Source: a virus. From it: a stretch of DNA of 43,915 nt. The number at the start of each line of letters is the position of its first letter. Within the stretch, counting starts at the first letter, position 1. The position numbers and the translations under genes are program-made. The notes beneath the pieces were generated by a model. The model had not been told where the DNA came from, did not search any database, and worked only from the letters and a program-made list of their open reading frames with translations. Where the stretch lies: the IMG/VR virus record IMGVR_UViG_3300032229_000649, positions 1 through 43,915 of that record, one strand, 5' to 3'. Of the stretch, positions 24,075 through 30,145 are shown in pieces.

Positions 24075-24725
24075 TCACCCCACCTTCATTAGTGCTTTGT
24101 ATTGCTTTGTTCTCTTTATCTTAGTGCTTGTTGCCTTATCTTGTAAAGATAACTCAAACTTCCAACTATTTATTTCCATATGAGTCTTTATGCGGTGGCA
24201 AGTAGAGCAACGAACTACACACTTTTTAATTTCCTCTTTAACTCGGCTAGCAATTTTAGTGTTGCCACCAAGCGCAGTTCCAATATCAAACTTCTTACTG
24301 TGTAGGTGGTCAAACTCTAGGGCTAATACATTACTTTCACCGCAGTCCACACAAGGGTGTGTCTTTAGGTAATCAAATACATATTTTCTTACATCTAGGT
24401 TCTTTGTCTTGTGTTTAACTTTTCCGCGAATAGATACGCAAGGCTTACACACACCTTCTCTTGACCAACGATTTCTTTCTGTGCGATAACCTTCTTGGAA
24501 AGATGATAAGGCTTTTGTTTTTCCGCACTTACTACATTTTCTTTTACCTTTTGCTTCTAGAGATAAACGCTTAGCAGTTCTTTGGGCAGAGGTTTTGCGG
24601 TGGACGGAAAAACACTTCTTACATCTTGCTCTTACTCCCTGAATACCAGACTCATACTTATTAAACTTTTCTAGTGGCAACTCTGTTAAGCAACCTATAC
24701 ACACTTTAACTTTTTGCTTTGGCAC
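24075..24725 (-). CDS. HNH endonuclease with three Cys-pair modules
   Basis: A 216-residue protein with two N-terminal zinc modules: CIGC...CKKC (near 10-40) and CSKC...CKPC (near 60-95). The HNH follows: CVDCGE near 130, LALEFDHLHSKKFD, and CSTCHRIKT near 178. The 23247-23771 protein shares the same HNH core with different flanks. Free-standing HNH proteins of this kind are often homing endonucleases that spread into phage intergenic sites. It has a promoter of the common type, with an 18-base spacer, and a leader hairpin. Sequence ahead of the ATG is AGGGAG. Confidence 0.88.
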   Translation of the reverse strand: MPKQKVKVCIGCLTELPLEKFNKYESGIQGVRARCKKCFSVHRKTSAQRTAKRLSLEAKGKRKCSKCGKTKALSSFQEGYRTERNRWSREGVCKPCVSIRGKVKHKTKNLDVRKYVFDYLKTHPCVDCGESNVLALEFDHLHSKKFDIGTALGGNTKIASRVKEEIKKCVVRCSTCHRIKTHMEINSWKFELSLQDKATSTKIKRTKQYKALMKVG

Positions 24726-24743
24726 TTACTTACTCCCTAATCA

Positions 24744-24761
24744 CTCACTTCCCTTAGTGAG
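24744..24761 (-). promoter_or_regulatory. 5' leader hairpin of HNH gene
   Basis: CTCACT-AAGGGA-AGTGAG on the minus strand. Compared with the hairpin at 23798-23814, one stem base pair has changed on both sides (G-C to A-T) with pairing kept. Confidence 0.6.
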
Positions 24762-24772
24762 CGTATGGCTTT

Positions 24773-24802
24773 ATTTTACACTACCTTCCTGACTTTTCGC
24801 AA
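24773..24802 (-). promoter_or_regulatory. Sigma-70-type promoter with conserved spacer
   Basis: TTGCGA, 18-base spacer with GTCAGGAAGGT, TAAAAT. Confidence 0.7.
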
Positions 24803-24879
24803 TATGGAACTAAATCGGTGTTTCGTGCGTCTAACAATATAGAAACGAAAAGGGTATTTATATATAAGAGGGGGAAAAT

Positions 24880-24990
24880 ATGAACTATCAAGACGCTTGG
24901 GAAATAAAACGACCAACAACTAACTGTCCTATTTGCGGAGATGAAACTATAAATAATTATCTCTGTGAGGAATGCGCTGAACACTACTGA
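24880..24990 (+). CDS. Plus-strand zinc-ribbon micropeptide (36 aa)
   Basis: The ATG directly follows a plus-strand border element (GAGGGGGAAAATATG), which gives the Shine-Dalgarno. The product has two Cys pairs, NCPICGDE and LCEECAEHY, in classic zinc-ribbon spacing. It is a lone rightward gene among leftward ones. An overlapping minus-strand frame of 84 residues has no Shine-Dalgarno and is rejected. Confidence 0.72.
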   Translation: MNYQDAWEIKRPTTNCPICGDETINNYLCEECAEHY

Positions 24991-25076
24991 TAAGCGACAC
25001 GCCAATAACAAGTTCCCACACTTACAACGGCACATAGAATAAAATTAAGATACAAGCCAAGAGAAAGGGAACTCAA

Positions 25077-25193
25077 GTGGCAAGAGTAAAGGCAAGAGAA
25101 GTAATGATTTGGATAAATTGCTATCGTTGCGGAGAGCAATTCCAAATTAGGCAGGTAGATTATTACCGCAACATAATTTGTGAGAAGTGCTAA
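25077..25193 (+). CDS. Plus-strand zinc-ribbon micropeptide (38 aa)
   Basis: A GTG start lies seven bases after AAAGGGA. The product begins MARVKAREVMIWINCYRCGE and ends NIICEKC, so it is a single four-Cys zinc ribbon with nothing else. A strong plus-strand terminator begins about ten bases after the stop, which confirms the reading direction. It may be co-transcribed with the preceding 36-residue ribbon. Such minimal ribbons in phages could bind host RNA polymerase or DNA, but this is a guess. Confidence 0.72.
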   Translation: MARVKAREVMIWINCYRCGEQFQIRQVDYYRNIICEKC

Positions 25194-25201
25194 AGAAAGT
25201 A

Positions 25202-25230
25202 GCCCCCGAGAAATCGGGGGTTATTTTTTG
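25202..25230 (+). terminator. Rho-independent terminator
   Basis: CCCCCGA-GAAA-TCGGGGG then TTATTTTTT, after the plus-strand zinc-ribbon gene. Confidence 0.9.
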
Positions 25231-25231
25231 T

Positions 25232-25253
25232 CTATATATATAGGGGGGAAAAA
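25232..25253 (+). repeat. Border element, plus orientation without a downstream plus gene
   Basis: CTATATATATAGGGGGG followed by five As sits between convergent genes, so it cannot be a promoter or ribosome site for any visible gene. Confidence 0.6.
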
Positions 25254-25823
25254 CTAAACTCGGTATTGAGTCAAAAGATAAAAAGGCTCGGCAGTTTTAT
25301 TATCAAACTTTGAGGATACGGCGAGCGCAGTTTTAATAGCTGACCTTGCGTTAGTGAGAGTTCTTTTCTTTCCTTCTGATAGGGCATTGAGAACCCCTAA
25401 AGCATAGGCTGAACCTGAACCAACGGCATACGCCCCAACTGTATCGTGGCACCAAGAAAAGTCCTCACCTATTTCATAGATAGTTCCATTGACCAAGATA
25501 ACTAACTGACTTTCGTGTTCCCCGTCTTTTGAGTATGAGGCTTCCTCAAAACACTTTTTTAGTTCCGGGATAAATACGGCAGTAATAAACTTATCTAATT
25601 TCAAACCTAAAGTAGTTGTGGTACATACTGGTGGCTTAAAAACGTGGGCTAATATATTTATTGCTCTTACATCCCCAGCCACGGCAATTATGTAATTACC
25701 ATTCTTAAAAACTTTTCCATTATCTTTCGGCAGAATATAAGTCCTGCCATCTTCCTCTGAAACCCTAGAGTCATAGCCAATAACCGCCCAGCCTTCACCC
25801 TGAACCGCAGCTATTGTTGTCAA
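25254..25823 (-). CDS. HslV / proteasome-beta-like Ntn-hydrolase
   Basis: A 189-residue protein starting at TTG seven bases after AAGGA. After removal of the initiator Met the chain begins Thr-Thr-Ile-Ala-Ala-Val, the same way HslV exposes Thr1. Asp17 falls exactly in GYDSR (HslV and proteasome beta: D17). A Lys lies at 36 in GKVFK (K33 with a short insertion). AVAGD and GSGSAYALG match the core turn and the S129/G-rich loop. All catalytic elements of a self-compartmentalising threonine protease are present, with no propeptide. No HslU-type unfoldase is visible. The gene follows an 81-residue acidic gene in one operon. Substrate unknown; processing of phage or host proteins is possible. Confidence 0.88.
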   Translation of the reverse strand: MTTIAAVQGEGWAVIGYDSRVSEEDGRTYILPKDNGKVFKNGNYIIAVAGDVRAINILAHVFKPPVCTTTTLGLKLDKFITAVFIPELKKCFEEASYSKDGEHESQLVILVNGTIYEIGEDFSWCHDTVGAYAVGSGSAYALGVLNALSEGKKRTLTNARSAIKTALAVSSKFDNKTAEPFYLLTQYRV

Positions 25824-25837
25824 GATTTTTTCCTTAC

Positions 25838-26083
25838 TTAGTAGTTAAAGTCATTCCACAATTCATCACGCAAGGCATACTCATATTTATCGGCAAGGTG
25901 AGAGTTTTTCTCTCCTATATCCTCACTTTCAATAAGTCTGTCTAGCGAAAGAACGGCGGTGTATTCGTTGTCCTCAAACATTATTACTATCTTTGTATCT
26001 CCTTCGGCAGGGTCATCAACGATAGCCACAACGAACGGGGCATTATTTCCATTAGGGTGATAAACCTTTTGAACTATTTCCAT
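25838..26083 (-). CDS. Hypothetical acidic protein upstream of HslV-like gene
   Basis: The 81 residues start MEIVQKVYHPNGNNAPFV and include AEGDTKIVIMFEDNEY and LSLDRLIESEDIGEK, a compact acidic alpha/beta protein. The stop is 14 bases before the TTG of the protease, so the two are probably co-translated and may act together as partner or inhibitor. That link is inference. The promoter-like region upstream keeps the TCAGGAAGG core but has lost a recognisable -35. Confidence 0.72.
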   Translation of the reverse strand: MEIVQKVYHPNGNNAPFVVAIVDDPAEGDTKIVIMFEDNEYTAVLSLDRLIESEDIGEKNSHLADKYEYALRDELWNDFNY

Positions 26084-26131
26084 ACTCTAAAGAATAACCT
26101 CACCCGGCCTTCCTGATTTTTCCCCTTCTTA

Positions 26132-26166
26132 TATAGAAAAACCCCCCACCTTTCGGTGAGGGGCTT
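26132..26166 (-). terminator. Rho-independent terminator
   Basis: AGCCCCTCACC-GAAA-GGTGGGGGGTT then TTT, running straight into a border element (26117-26136). Confidence 0.88.
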
Positions 26167-26171
26167 AGAGA

Positions 26172-26408
26172 CTATTCGCCCCATAACTCTTCTAAGGTAT
26201 CGGGCTCATAGGGGTTGCCTATCTCCTCTTGTTCCTTTTCAAAAGTCCAAGCGTTACCGCACTCGCATTTTACTTCTGAGGATACATTCCCCCAGTCGTC
26301 GGTCATAAAGTCTTCTTCCCAAGCCTTACCGCAACTACCGCACTCAACTTCAAGTGTTACATCTTCGGAGTAGATACCCGAACCTTTCATACTTCCTTCA
26401 TAACTCAT
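26172..26408 (-). CDS. Zinc-ribbon protein (78 aa)
   Basis: The product has a Ser/Gly N-terminus (MSYEGSMKGSGIYSED), a Cys pair ECGSCGKAW near 23-28, a second CECGNAW near 48, and an acidic tail ending LEELWGE. Two C-x(1-2)-C pairs separated by about 20 residues make a zinc ribbon. The start has AAGGGAG upstream and a well-formed promoter of the common type. Function unknown; several neighbours are zinc ribbons with similar acidic tails. Confidence 0.78.
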   Translation of the reverse strand: MSYEGSMKGSGIYSEDVTLEVECGSCGKAWEEDFMTDDWGNVSSEVKCECGNAWTFEKEQEEIGNPYEPDTLEELWGE

Positions 26409-26437
26409 AACTTTCTCCCTTCTGAGTTAGTGTCTCT

Positions 26438-26466
26438 ATTCTACATTACCTATCTGACATTCTCAA
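26438..26466 (-). promoter_or_regulatory. Sigma-70-type promoter with conserved spacer
   Basis: TTGAGA, 17-base spacer with GTCAGATAGGT, TAGAAT. Confidence 0.75.
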
Positions 26467-26467
26467 T

Positions 26468-26575
26468 AGGGACACTTCACCCCCGCTAGGGAGGCAGGGG
26501 TGAGGTGCGATAGGCAGGGAAGCCTATCTCAACGGGGAGCGATAGGAAGGGAATCCTCGCTACTACCCGGACTAC
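26468..26575. other. Stacked hairpins in intergenic region
   Basis: Three adjacent stem-loops lie here: CACTTCACCCC...GGGGTGAGGTG, GATAGGC-AGGGAA-GCCTATC, and AGCGA...AGGA-AGGGA-ATCCTCGCT. The loops repeat the AGGGA(A) string in plus orientation. No ORF crosses the region. It may end transcription of the gene at 26616 or be a small RNA. Confidence 0.5.
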
Positions 26576-26615
26576 CATTCTAGCATTATTGTTTTACTTC
26601 AAAAACTTTTTCCCC

Positions 26616-26921
26616 CTACCCGTTGAAGCAGTCGGGACACTCCAGCTGTCTCATCTGACCGCTTACCTCACTTCTTATTTTCCCCTCTCCGTAGCAAGTC
26701 TCGCAGTTTGGGTCTCCCTCATCAAGAACGCCAATATGATTTGAAACGGCGACTACATCCCAACCGTATTGCTCTTTCAAAATATTACCCGCAGCTCTAA
26801 GGCAAGCGTCCTCATATATCTCGCCGTCTTGTAAATCATCTTCCGATACGGCAACGCTTACTATCATTGAAAAGTAATCACCGATAAACATTACATTTTT
26901 TATATTCATTATCTTATCCAT
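26616..26921 (-). CDS. DnaJ-type zinc-finger protein (101 aa)
   Basis: The N-terminal 65 residues form an alpha/beta domain (MFIGDYFSMIVSVAVSEDDL, AAGNILKEQYGWDVVAV). The C-terminus has CETCYGEGK...LECPDCFNG, a two-pair zinc finger with the G-x-G of DnaJ-type CxxCxGxG repeats. The ATG follows a TAGGAT box by six bases, so the mRNA may be leaderless, although the -35 is poor. Function unknown. Confidence 0.75.
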   Translation of the reverse strand: MDKIMNIKNVMFIGDYFSMIVSVAVSEDDLQDGEIYEDACLRAAGNILKEQYGWDVVAVSNHIGVLDEGDPNCETCYGEGKIRSEVSGQMRQLECPDCFNG

Positions 26922-26975
26922 ACTCTTATCCTACCCTTTCCTGGATCCTTTTTCTTTTTTCCCCTTTATATGTAG

Positions 26976-27004
26976 AAAGAGCCCCAACCTTTCGGCGGGG
27001 CTCC
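26976..27004 (-). terminator. Rho-independent terminator
   Basis: GAGCCCCGCC-GAAA-GGTTGGGGCTC then TTT on the minus strand, adjacent to a border element (26955-26975). Confidence 0.85.
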
Positions 27005-27018
27005 CTTTCTTTTCTACT

Positions 27019-27327
27019 CTAGGCGTATTCCTTGAGTTCTGATAATCGGCGGGGTGTCCAGTTGATATCTCTTTCAACGGCAGGAATATCTATCCCGCCC
27101 ATTGTTAGTTTCAGGCTTTGTAACTCTTTCAGGCTGAAGTAGCCTAACTCCTTCTCGAAGCCGTGAACGATACCGAAGAACATATCTTCTCCATCAAACT
27201 CCATCGCATACCAAGTCCAGTTGCTTGCTAGTGCGAAGAATTTACATACTAGGACGGGGTCGCCCTCATTCTCATTAGCGTAAAGCGGTGGTAACTTCTT
27301 GCGAAGTTCTTTCGTTAGTAGTTCCAT
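27019..27327 (-). CDS. Hypothetical protein (102 aa)
   Basis: I choose the ATG at 27327 (MELLTKELRKKLPPLY) because AATAGGGAAAATG gives a clear ribosome site. A longer frame from 27396 translates the leader. The protein contains VLVCKFFALASNWTWYAMEF and DGEDMFFGIVHGFEKELGYF, which resembles the DUF2958 family (a short phage/plasmid domain with LLPLYANEN...GDPI.CK and W.Y..EFDG..FFGLV.G.E.ELGYFSL). DUF2958 has no known function. The leader forms a long stem (CTCGGTAGG...CCTACCGAG). Confidence 0.82.
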   Translation of the reverse strand: MELLTKELRKKLPPLYANENEGDPVLVCKFFALASNWTWYAMEFDGEDMFFGIVHGFEKELGYFSLKELQSLKLTMGGIDIPAVERDINWTPRRLSELKEYA

Positions 27328-27437
27328 TTTCCCTATTCTTTCCCTAGTTGTTAGCCTCGGTAGGTGCCGTATTGTTTCCGACCCTCTAGAGTTCAAGTCG
27401 TTCAGGTGACCAACGGCTACCCCTACCGAGTATCTTT

Positions 27438-27466
27438 ATTCTACTTTACTTCTCTGACTTTTTCAA
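27438..27466 (-). promoter_or_regulatory. Sigma-70-type promoter with conserved spacer
   Basis: TTGAAA, 17-base spacer AAGTCAGAGAAGTAAAG, TAGAAT. This is a good type member of the group. Confidence 0.82.
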
Positions 27467-27505
27467 CACTTACCGCACTCATTCTTTTTTCCCCTTTATA
27501 TATAG

Positions 27506-27540
27506 AAAGGGAAAAACCCCCGCAGGGGCGGGGGCTTTTC
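27506..27540 (-). terminator. Rho-independent terminator
   Basis: AGCCCCCGCCCC-TGCGGGGGTTTTT type hairpin after the gene at 27597, adjacent to a border element (27485-27505). Confidence 0.88.
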
Positions 27541-27596
27541 ATTAGTTAGTGAGTAGGCACTCGAGTTAGTTTGAAACCCACTCCCTCACTTATTAG

Positions 27597-27821
27597 TTAT
27601 TCAGTTGCTACCCATTTGATAGCGGTGCGAAGTAGATTATCGTAATCTCCCGACATACTTTCATCAAGATACTGATTTATCTCTTCTTGTGGCACTCCTG
27701 ACTTACGCATAGCGTTTGCCACTCGTCCCATAATTGCGACTGCGTTGCCGTCTTCTCCTACCAACGGCACGACTATCGCTGGATACTTTGGCGCATCCAC
27801 GCCGATAAATTCTTTTGGAAT
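27597..27821 (-). CDS. Small hypothetical protein with apparent ATT start
   Basis: The frame contains only an internal GTG (27800) with no ribosome site. Seven codons upstream an ATT lies exactly seven bases after AAAGGGGG, giving IPKEFIGVDAPKYPAIVVPL, an N-terminus that fits the protein's own pattern better. The 74-residue product continues LVGEDGNAVAIMGRVANAM and SGDYDNLLRTAIKWV, which resembles small actinobacterial/phage proteins of unknown role (VPL.G.DGNA..ILGRV). The ATT start is an inference from spacing and N-terminal sequence. Confidence 0.72.
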   Translation of the reverse strand: MPKEFIGVDAPKYPAIVVPLVGEDGNAVAIMGRVANAMRKSGVPQEEINQYLDESMSGDYDNLLRTAIKWVATE

Positions 27822-27858
27822 TTTGGTTCCCCCTTTCCGTTTCCCTAGTGGTGTATTA

Positions 27859-27887
27859 ATTTTATCCTACTTCACTGACTTTTCCAA
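27859..27887 (-). promoter_or_regulatory. Sigma-70-type promoter with conserved spacer
   Basis: TTGGAA, 17-base spacer with GTCAGTGAAGT, TAAAAT. Confidence 0.78.
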
Positions 27888-27928
27888 CGACATCCGTTAG
27901 ATTTCTTTTTTCCCCTTCATATATAGAT

Positions 27929-28072
27929 TTAGATAAACTCAGTCAAGTCCCTATCACTTATCTCGCTTACATCAACGCCGTGTGACTCCGCTATTGCTTC
28001 CCACAAGTCATCTTCCGAAAAACTTCCATCGGGATGCCACTCCATAAGAATACTCAAGTAATCTCTTTCCAC
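27929..28072 (-). CDS. Small acidic protein (47 aa)
   Basis: A GTG start lies one base after the upstream stop, with a strong GAGGAGG site inside the upstream gene's last codons. The product is MERDYLSILMEWHPDGSF followed by an acidic helix (EDDLWEAIAESHGVDVSE). No family was recognised. Its end reaches the border element at 27906-27926. Confidence 0.7.
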   Translation of the reverse strand: MERDYLSILMEWHPDGSFSEDDLWEAIAESHGVDVSEISDRDLTEFI

Positions 28073-28073
28073 T

Positions 28074-28535
28074 TTAGTCCTCCTCTCTCATTAGTGTGAA
28101 AGTGAATCGTGCCCCACCCGTTGGTTCATCGTGGCTCGCCCGGCTTGCGGTAAAGGTAGTGGCGCCGTCCCAAGTAGCGGTGATACGGAAGTCGCCTCTG
28201 ATAGTTAGTGCTTCCAATACTTCTTTGAATTTCTTTACGGCGTATCCGCTATCTTTGTTCCAACCCAAGCCAACGCCGTCAATACGAACCAAGTCCCAAG
28301 TAACGCCGACTTTATCTCGCCACGCTTCAAGCGCATCATAGAAACTACTTTTACTATCGTCCCAGCAAGCGAAGCAAGAATCTGAAGGTGTTAGTTCTTT
28401 GTCGCACTCTTCACACTTTTGGTCATCTTCATAACGAATATACCCAACGCCACAATCATTACAATCGAAGCAACGGCAATCGCTACTTAGTTCAATCTCC
28501 CAGTAAGCCTCTTTCTCTTTTACTGCTGAAGTCAT
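28074..28535 (-). CDS. Zinc-ribbon protein with C-terminal alpha/beta domain
   Basis: A 153-residue protein. Near residues 18-55 are four Cys pairs: CRCFDCNDCGVGY, KCEECDKEL and CFACW. They form one or two zinc ribbons. The C-terminal 90 residues (WDLVRIDGVGLGWNKDSGY, FRITATWDGATTFTASRASH) are a mixed domain with the pattern of a short adaptor. Function unknown. Its mRNA begins at an extended -10 promoter, and the start is preceded by the common CTAGGGAAAGG leader. Confidence 0.8.
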   Translation of the reverse strand: MTSAVKEKEAYWEIELSSDCRCFDCNDCGVGYIRYEDDQKCEECDKELTPSDSCFACWDDSKSSFYDALEAWRDKVGVTWDLVRIDGVGLGWNKDSGYAVKKFKEVLEALTIRGDFRITATWDGATTFTASRASHDEPTGGARFTFTLMREED

Positions 28536-28571
28536 TCTTTTTCCTTTCCCTAGTTGTTGAACGACAATCCA

Positions 28572-28580
28572 ATTTTATCA
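28572..28580 (-). promoter_or_regulatory. Extended -10 promoter (TGATAAAAT)
   Basis: TCTATGATAAAAT with no good -35. The CTATGATA string also precedes the genes at 32787 and 38215. A CCGGGAAATAA repeat copy, inside a GATACT...AGTATC dyad, lies in the -35 position. Confidence 0.55.
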
Positions 28581-28649
28581 TAGATACTTATTTCCCGGCC
28601 AGTATCTCTTCTCGTTTTCTTTTTTCCCCTTCATACATAGTAGGGAGAA

Positions 28650-28687
28650 AAAAAGAAACCCCTCGCCATTTAGCAAGGGGCTTCTTT
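28650..28687 (-). terminator. Rho-independent terminator
   Basis: GCCCCTTGC-TAAAT-GGCGAGGGG then TTTCTTTTTTT on the minus strand. Confidence 0.85.
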
Positions 28688-28696
28688 CTACTTCTG

Positions 28697-29077
28697 TTAT
28701 CCGTAGATTAGTTCTCCGAATACCGCATACTGAATTACGACATCGCCGAAGCAAGCATCGTAGTCGTCAAGCTTCAACGCATAACCGCCACAATGGGAAG
28801 CGTTGTCCATAAGAGCCTTCTCGAAACCAACACGAAGTTGTTCGAGAGATACATCGTGCCACTTCTCTTCTTCATCTTCATAGACTCGGAAGTTTTGTGG
28901 ATTTGTTACTGACTCACCGTTTTCATCGGTAGTCCATAAATCAATGTCCTCGCCGTTTTCATTTCTGATTTCGGTAGACCAGTGAACCATTCCTGCGCCG
29001 TCTGAACCGAATACGGCTTCCCACAACTCGCCAACGGTGAAAGTAATGCCCACCGTCATTTTGTCTGAGTTATTCAT
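28697..29077 (-). CDS. Acidic hypothetical protein (126 aa)
   Basis: The product begins MNNSDKMTVGITFTVGELW and contains GMVHWSTEIRNENGEDID, FRVYEDEEEKWHDVSLEQL and CGGYALKLDDYDACFGD. It is acidic, with several Trp, and looks like a compact beta-rich fold. I do not recognise the family with confidence, though similar small proteins occur in actinophages. Its ribosome site AGGG is in the loop of a 7-bp hairpin that ends immediately before the ATG. Confidence 0.78.
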   Translation of the reverse strand: MNNSDKMTVGITFTVGELWEAVFGSDGAGMVHWSTEIRNENGEDIDLWTTDENGESVTNPQNFRVYEDEEEKWHDVSLEQLRVGFEKALMDNASHCGGYALKLDDYDACFGDVVIQYAVFGELIYG

Positions 29078-29095
29078 TTGTTCTCCCTAGAACAA
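29078..29095 (-). promoter_or_regulatory. Hairpin presenting the ribosome site in its loop
   Basis: TTGTTCT-AGGG-AGAACAA then ATG on the minus strand. The stem is seven perfect pairs and the Shine-Dalgarno is the loop. Confidence 0.6.
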
Positions 29096-29128
29096 TCGGC
29101 TTATCCCTAATGATTTGCCGTTGAGATA

Positions 29129-29157
29129 ATAATACTCCACTTCCCTGCCTTTTTCAA
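29129..29157 (-). promoter_or_regulatory. Sigma-70-type promoter with conserved spacer
   Basis: TTGAAA, 17-base spacer AAGGCAGGGAAGTGGAG, TATTAT. Confidence 0.8.
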
Positions 29158-29185
29158 GTATTTCTTTTTTCCCCTTTATACATAG

Positions 29186-29214
29186 AAAAACCCCCGCCGT
29201 AGCGGGGGCTTCTC
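29186..29214 (-). terminator. Rho-independent terminator
   Basis: AGCCCCCGC-TAC-GGCGGGGGTTTTT on the minus strand, adjacent to a border element (29165-29185). Confidence 0.88.
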
Positions 29215-29217
29215 AAT

Positions 29218-29361
29218 CTAGTCCTCGTCATAGTATGAGTCGTATTTATCGCTTCTCATCTTTGCTATGACTCTTGCTTTTATTGCTTCGTCCGAACCGT
29301 ATAGGTGTCCTTCGCAATCACCCATTTCGTGTCCGCAACAAGGAAAGTCCTCACAAGCCAT
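29218..29361 (-). CDS. Small zinc-binding protein (47 aa)
   Basis: The ATG follows CTAGGGAGATAAAA. The product opens MACEDFPCCGHEMGDCEGH, a dense Cys/His group likely to bind zinc, and ends in an Asp/Tyr-rich tail (KYDSYYDED). It has its own promoter and a terminator three bases after the stop, which makes it a convincing gene despite its size. Confidence 0.75.
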   Translation of the reverse strand: MACEDFPCCGHEMGDCEGHLYGSDEAIKARVIAKMRSDKYDSYYDED

Positions 29362-29392
29362 TTTTATCTCCCTAGTGTTAGCCGTTATCTCT

Positions 29393-29421
29393 ATTCTACT
29401 TTACTTACCTGCCTTTTTCAA
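29393..29421 (-). promoter_or_regulatory. Sigma-70-type promoter with conserved spacer
   Basis: TTGAAA, 17-base spacer AAGGCAGGTAAGTAAAG, TAGAAT. Confidence 0.8.
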
Positions 29422-29454
29422 TACTTTCATTTTTTCCCCTTTATACATAGATAG

Positions 29455-29498
29455 GGGAAAACCCCGCAAACGAAAATAGTTTTACATCTGCGGGGCCC
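29455..29498 (-). terminator. Rho-independent terminator
   Basis: CCCCGCA...TGCGGGG with an inner imperfect AAAAC/GTTTT pairing, then TTTTCCCC, after the gene at 29511. Confidence 0.8.
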
Positions 29499-29510
29499 GG
29501 AAATAACAAT

Positions 29511-29834
29511 CTAATCTCCGTAGTATCCGTAGTCCTCGTCCGTTCCGTGTCCTGCGCTCGCAAGCGTATCGGCGTCCGCTTCTACATCACTCATCTCGTA
29601 GTAATCTGGAGTTCCTTCGTCCGTTACTTCGTAACCTGTTCCTTCTGCGTTCATAGTATTTTCCTGAATAGTCCAATCCGCTTCGTCCCAACGAACCTCG
29701 TCCGTCATCACCTTGCCGATTTCATCTATGAACCTTTGTATGACCGCTTCGGCTTCTTCCATACTGCTCGCCTTGATTTCTGTTATTGAGATAGTTAGGT
29801 CTTGCCCCGTTGAGTAATACTTTTCTGCTCTCAT
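29511..29834 (-). CDS. Acidic hypothetical protein (107 aa)
   Basis: The N-terminal half is alpha/beta (LTISITEIKASSMEEAEAVI, FIDEIGKVMTDEVRWDEADW). The C-terminus is very acidic with many Tyr and Asp (DYYEMSDVEADADTLAS, DEDYGYYGD). The net charge is strongly negative, as in DNA-mimic proteins, but no family match is visible. The start is four bases after the stop of the 44-residue gene, so the two are co-translated. Confidence 0.75.
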   Translation of the reverse strand: MRAEKYYSTGQDLTISITEIKASSMEEAEAVIQRFIDEIGKVMTDEVRWDEADWTIQENTMNAEGTGYEVTDEGTPDYYEMSDVEADADTLASAGHGTDEDYGYYGD

Positions 29835-29838
29835 TTAT

Positions 29839-29973
29839 TTACCCCTCTATTCCGTAGTCTTGGCAAACTAGCATTACCGCATCATCTAAATCAGCGATAA
29901 GCATTTCTATCTCATCACCCGTCATTCCCTTAGTCATCTCTGCGCTTACTGCTGAAGTCCATACATCTTTCAT
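29839..29973 (-). CDS. Small hypothetical protein (44 aa)
   Basis: The ATG follows CTAGGGAAAAGGAAATCAA. The product MKDVWTSAVSAEMTKGMTGD continues as an acidic amphipathic helix (EIEMLIADLDDAVMLV) with one Cys. It is first in a two-gene transcript with the acidic gene downstream (TAA-ATAA-ATG) and has a well-formed promoter and leader hairpin. Function unknown. Confidence 0.72.
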   Translation of the reverse strand: MKDVWTSAVSAEMTKGMTGDEIEMLIADLDDAVMLVCQDYGIEG

Positions 29974-29994
29974 TTGATTTCCTTTTCCCTAGCC

Positions 29995-30011
29995 GTTAGC
30001 CCCTTGCTAAC
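29995..30011 (-). promoter_or_regulatory. 5' leader hairpin with AAGGG loop
   Basis: GTTAGC-AAGGG-GCTAAC on the minus strand, about seven bases after the -10 box. It has the same loop as the plus-strand hairpin at 19153-19171 on an unrelated stem. Confidence 0.65.
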
Positions 30012-30017
30012 AACTCT

Positions 30018-30046
30018 ATTCTACCAAGCCTTACTGACTTTTTCTA
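30018..30046 (-). promoter_or_regulatory. Sigma-70-type promoter with conserved spacer
   Basis: TAGAAA, 17-base spacer AAGTCAGTAAGGCTTGG, TAGAAT. Confidence 0.72.
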
Positions 30047-30087
30047 CAACCTCGTGCCGTTTTATTTTTTCCCCTTTATACATAGAT

Positions 30088-30130
30088 AGGGGAAAAAGCA
30101 AAAACCCCCTGCTTTCGCAAGGGGTTCGTG
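30088..30130 (-). terminator. Rho-independent terminator
   Basis: CCCCTTGC-GAAA-GCAGGGGG then TTTTTGCTTTTT on the minus strand, adjacent to a border element (30065-30085). Confidence 0.88.
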
Positions 30131-30145
30131 CCGACTAGGGATTGT

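Noticed and set aside
24781-25035. Minus-strand 84-codon frame antisense to the zinc-ribbon gene
   Set aside because: No Shine-Dalgarno; the opposite strand has a border element, SD and a Cys-pair protein.
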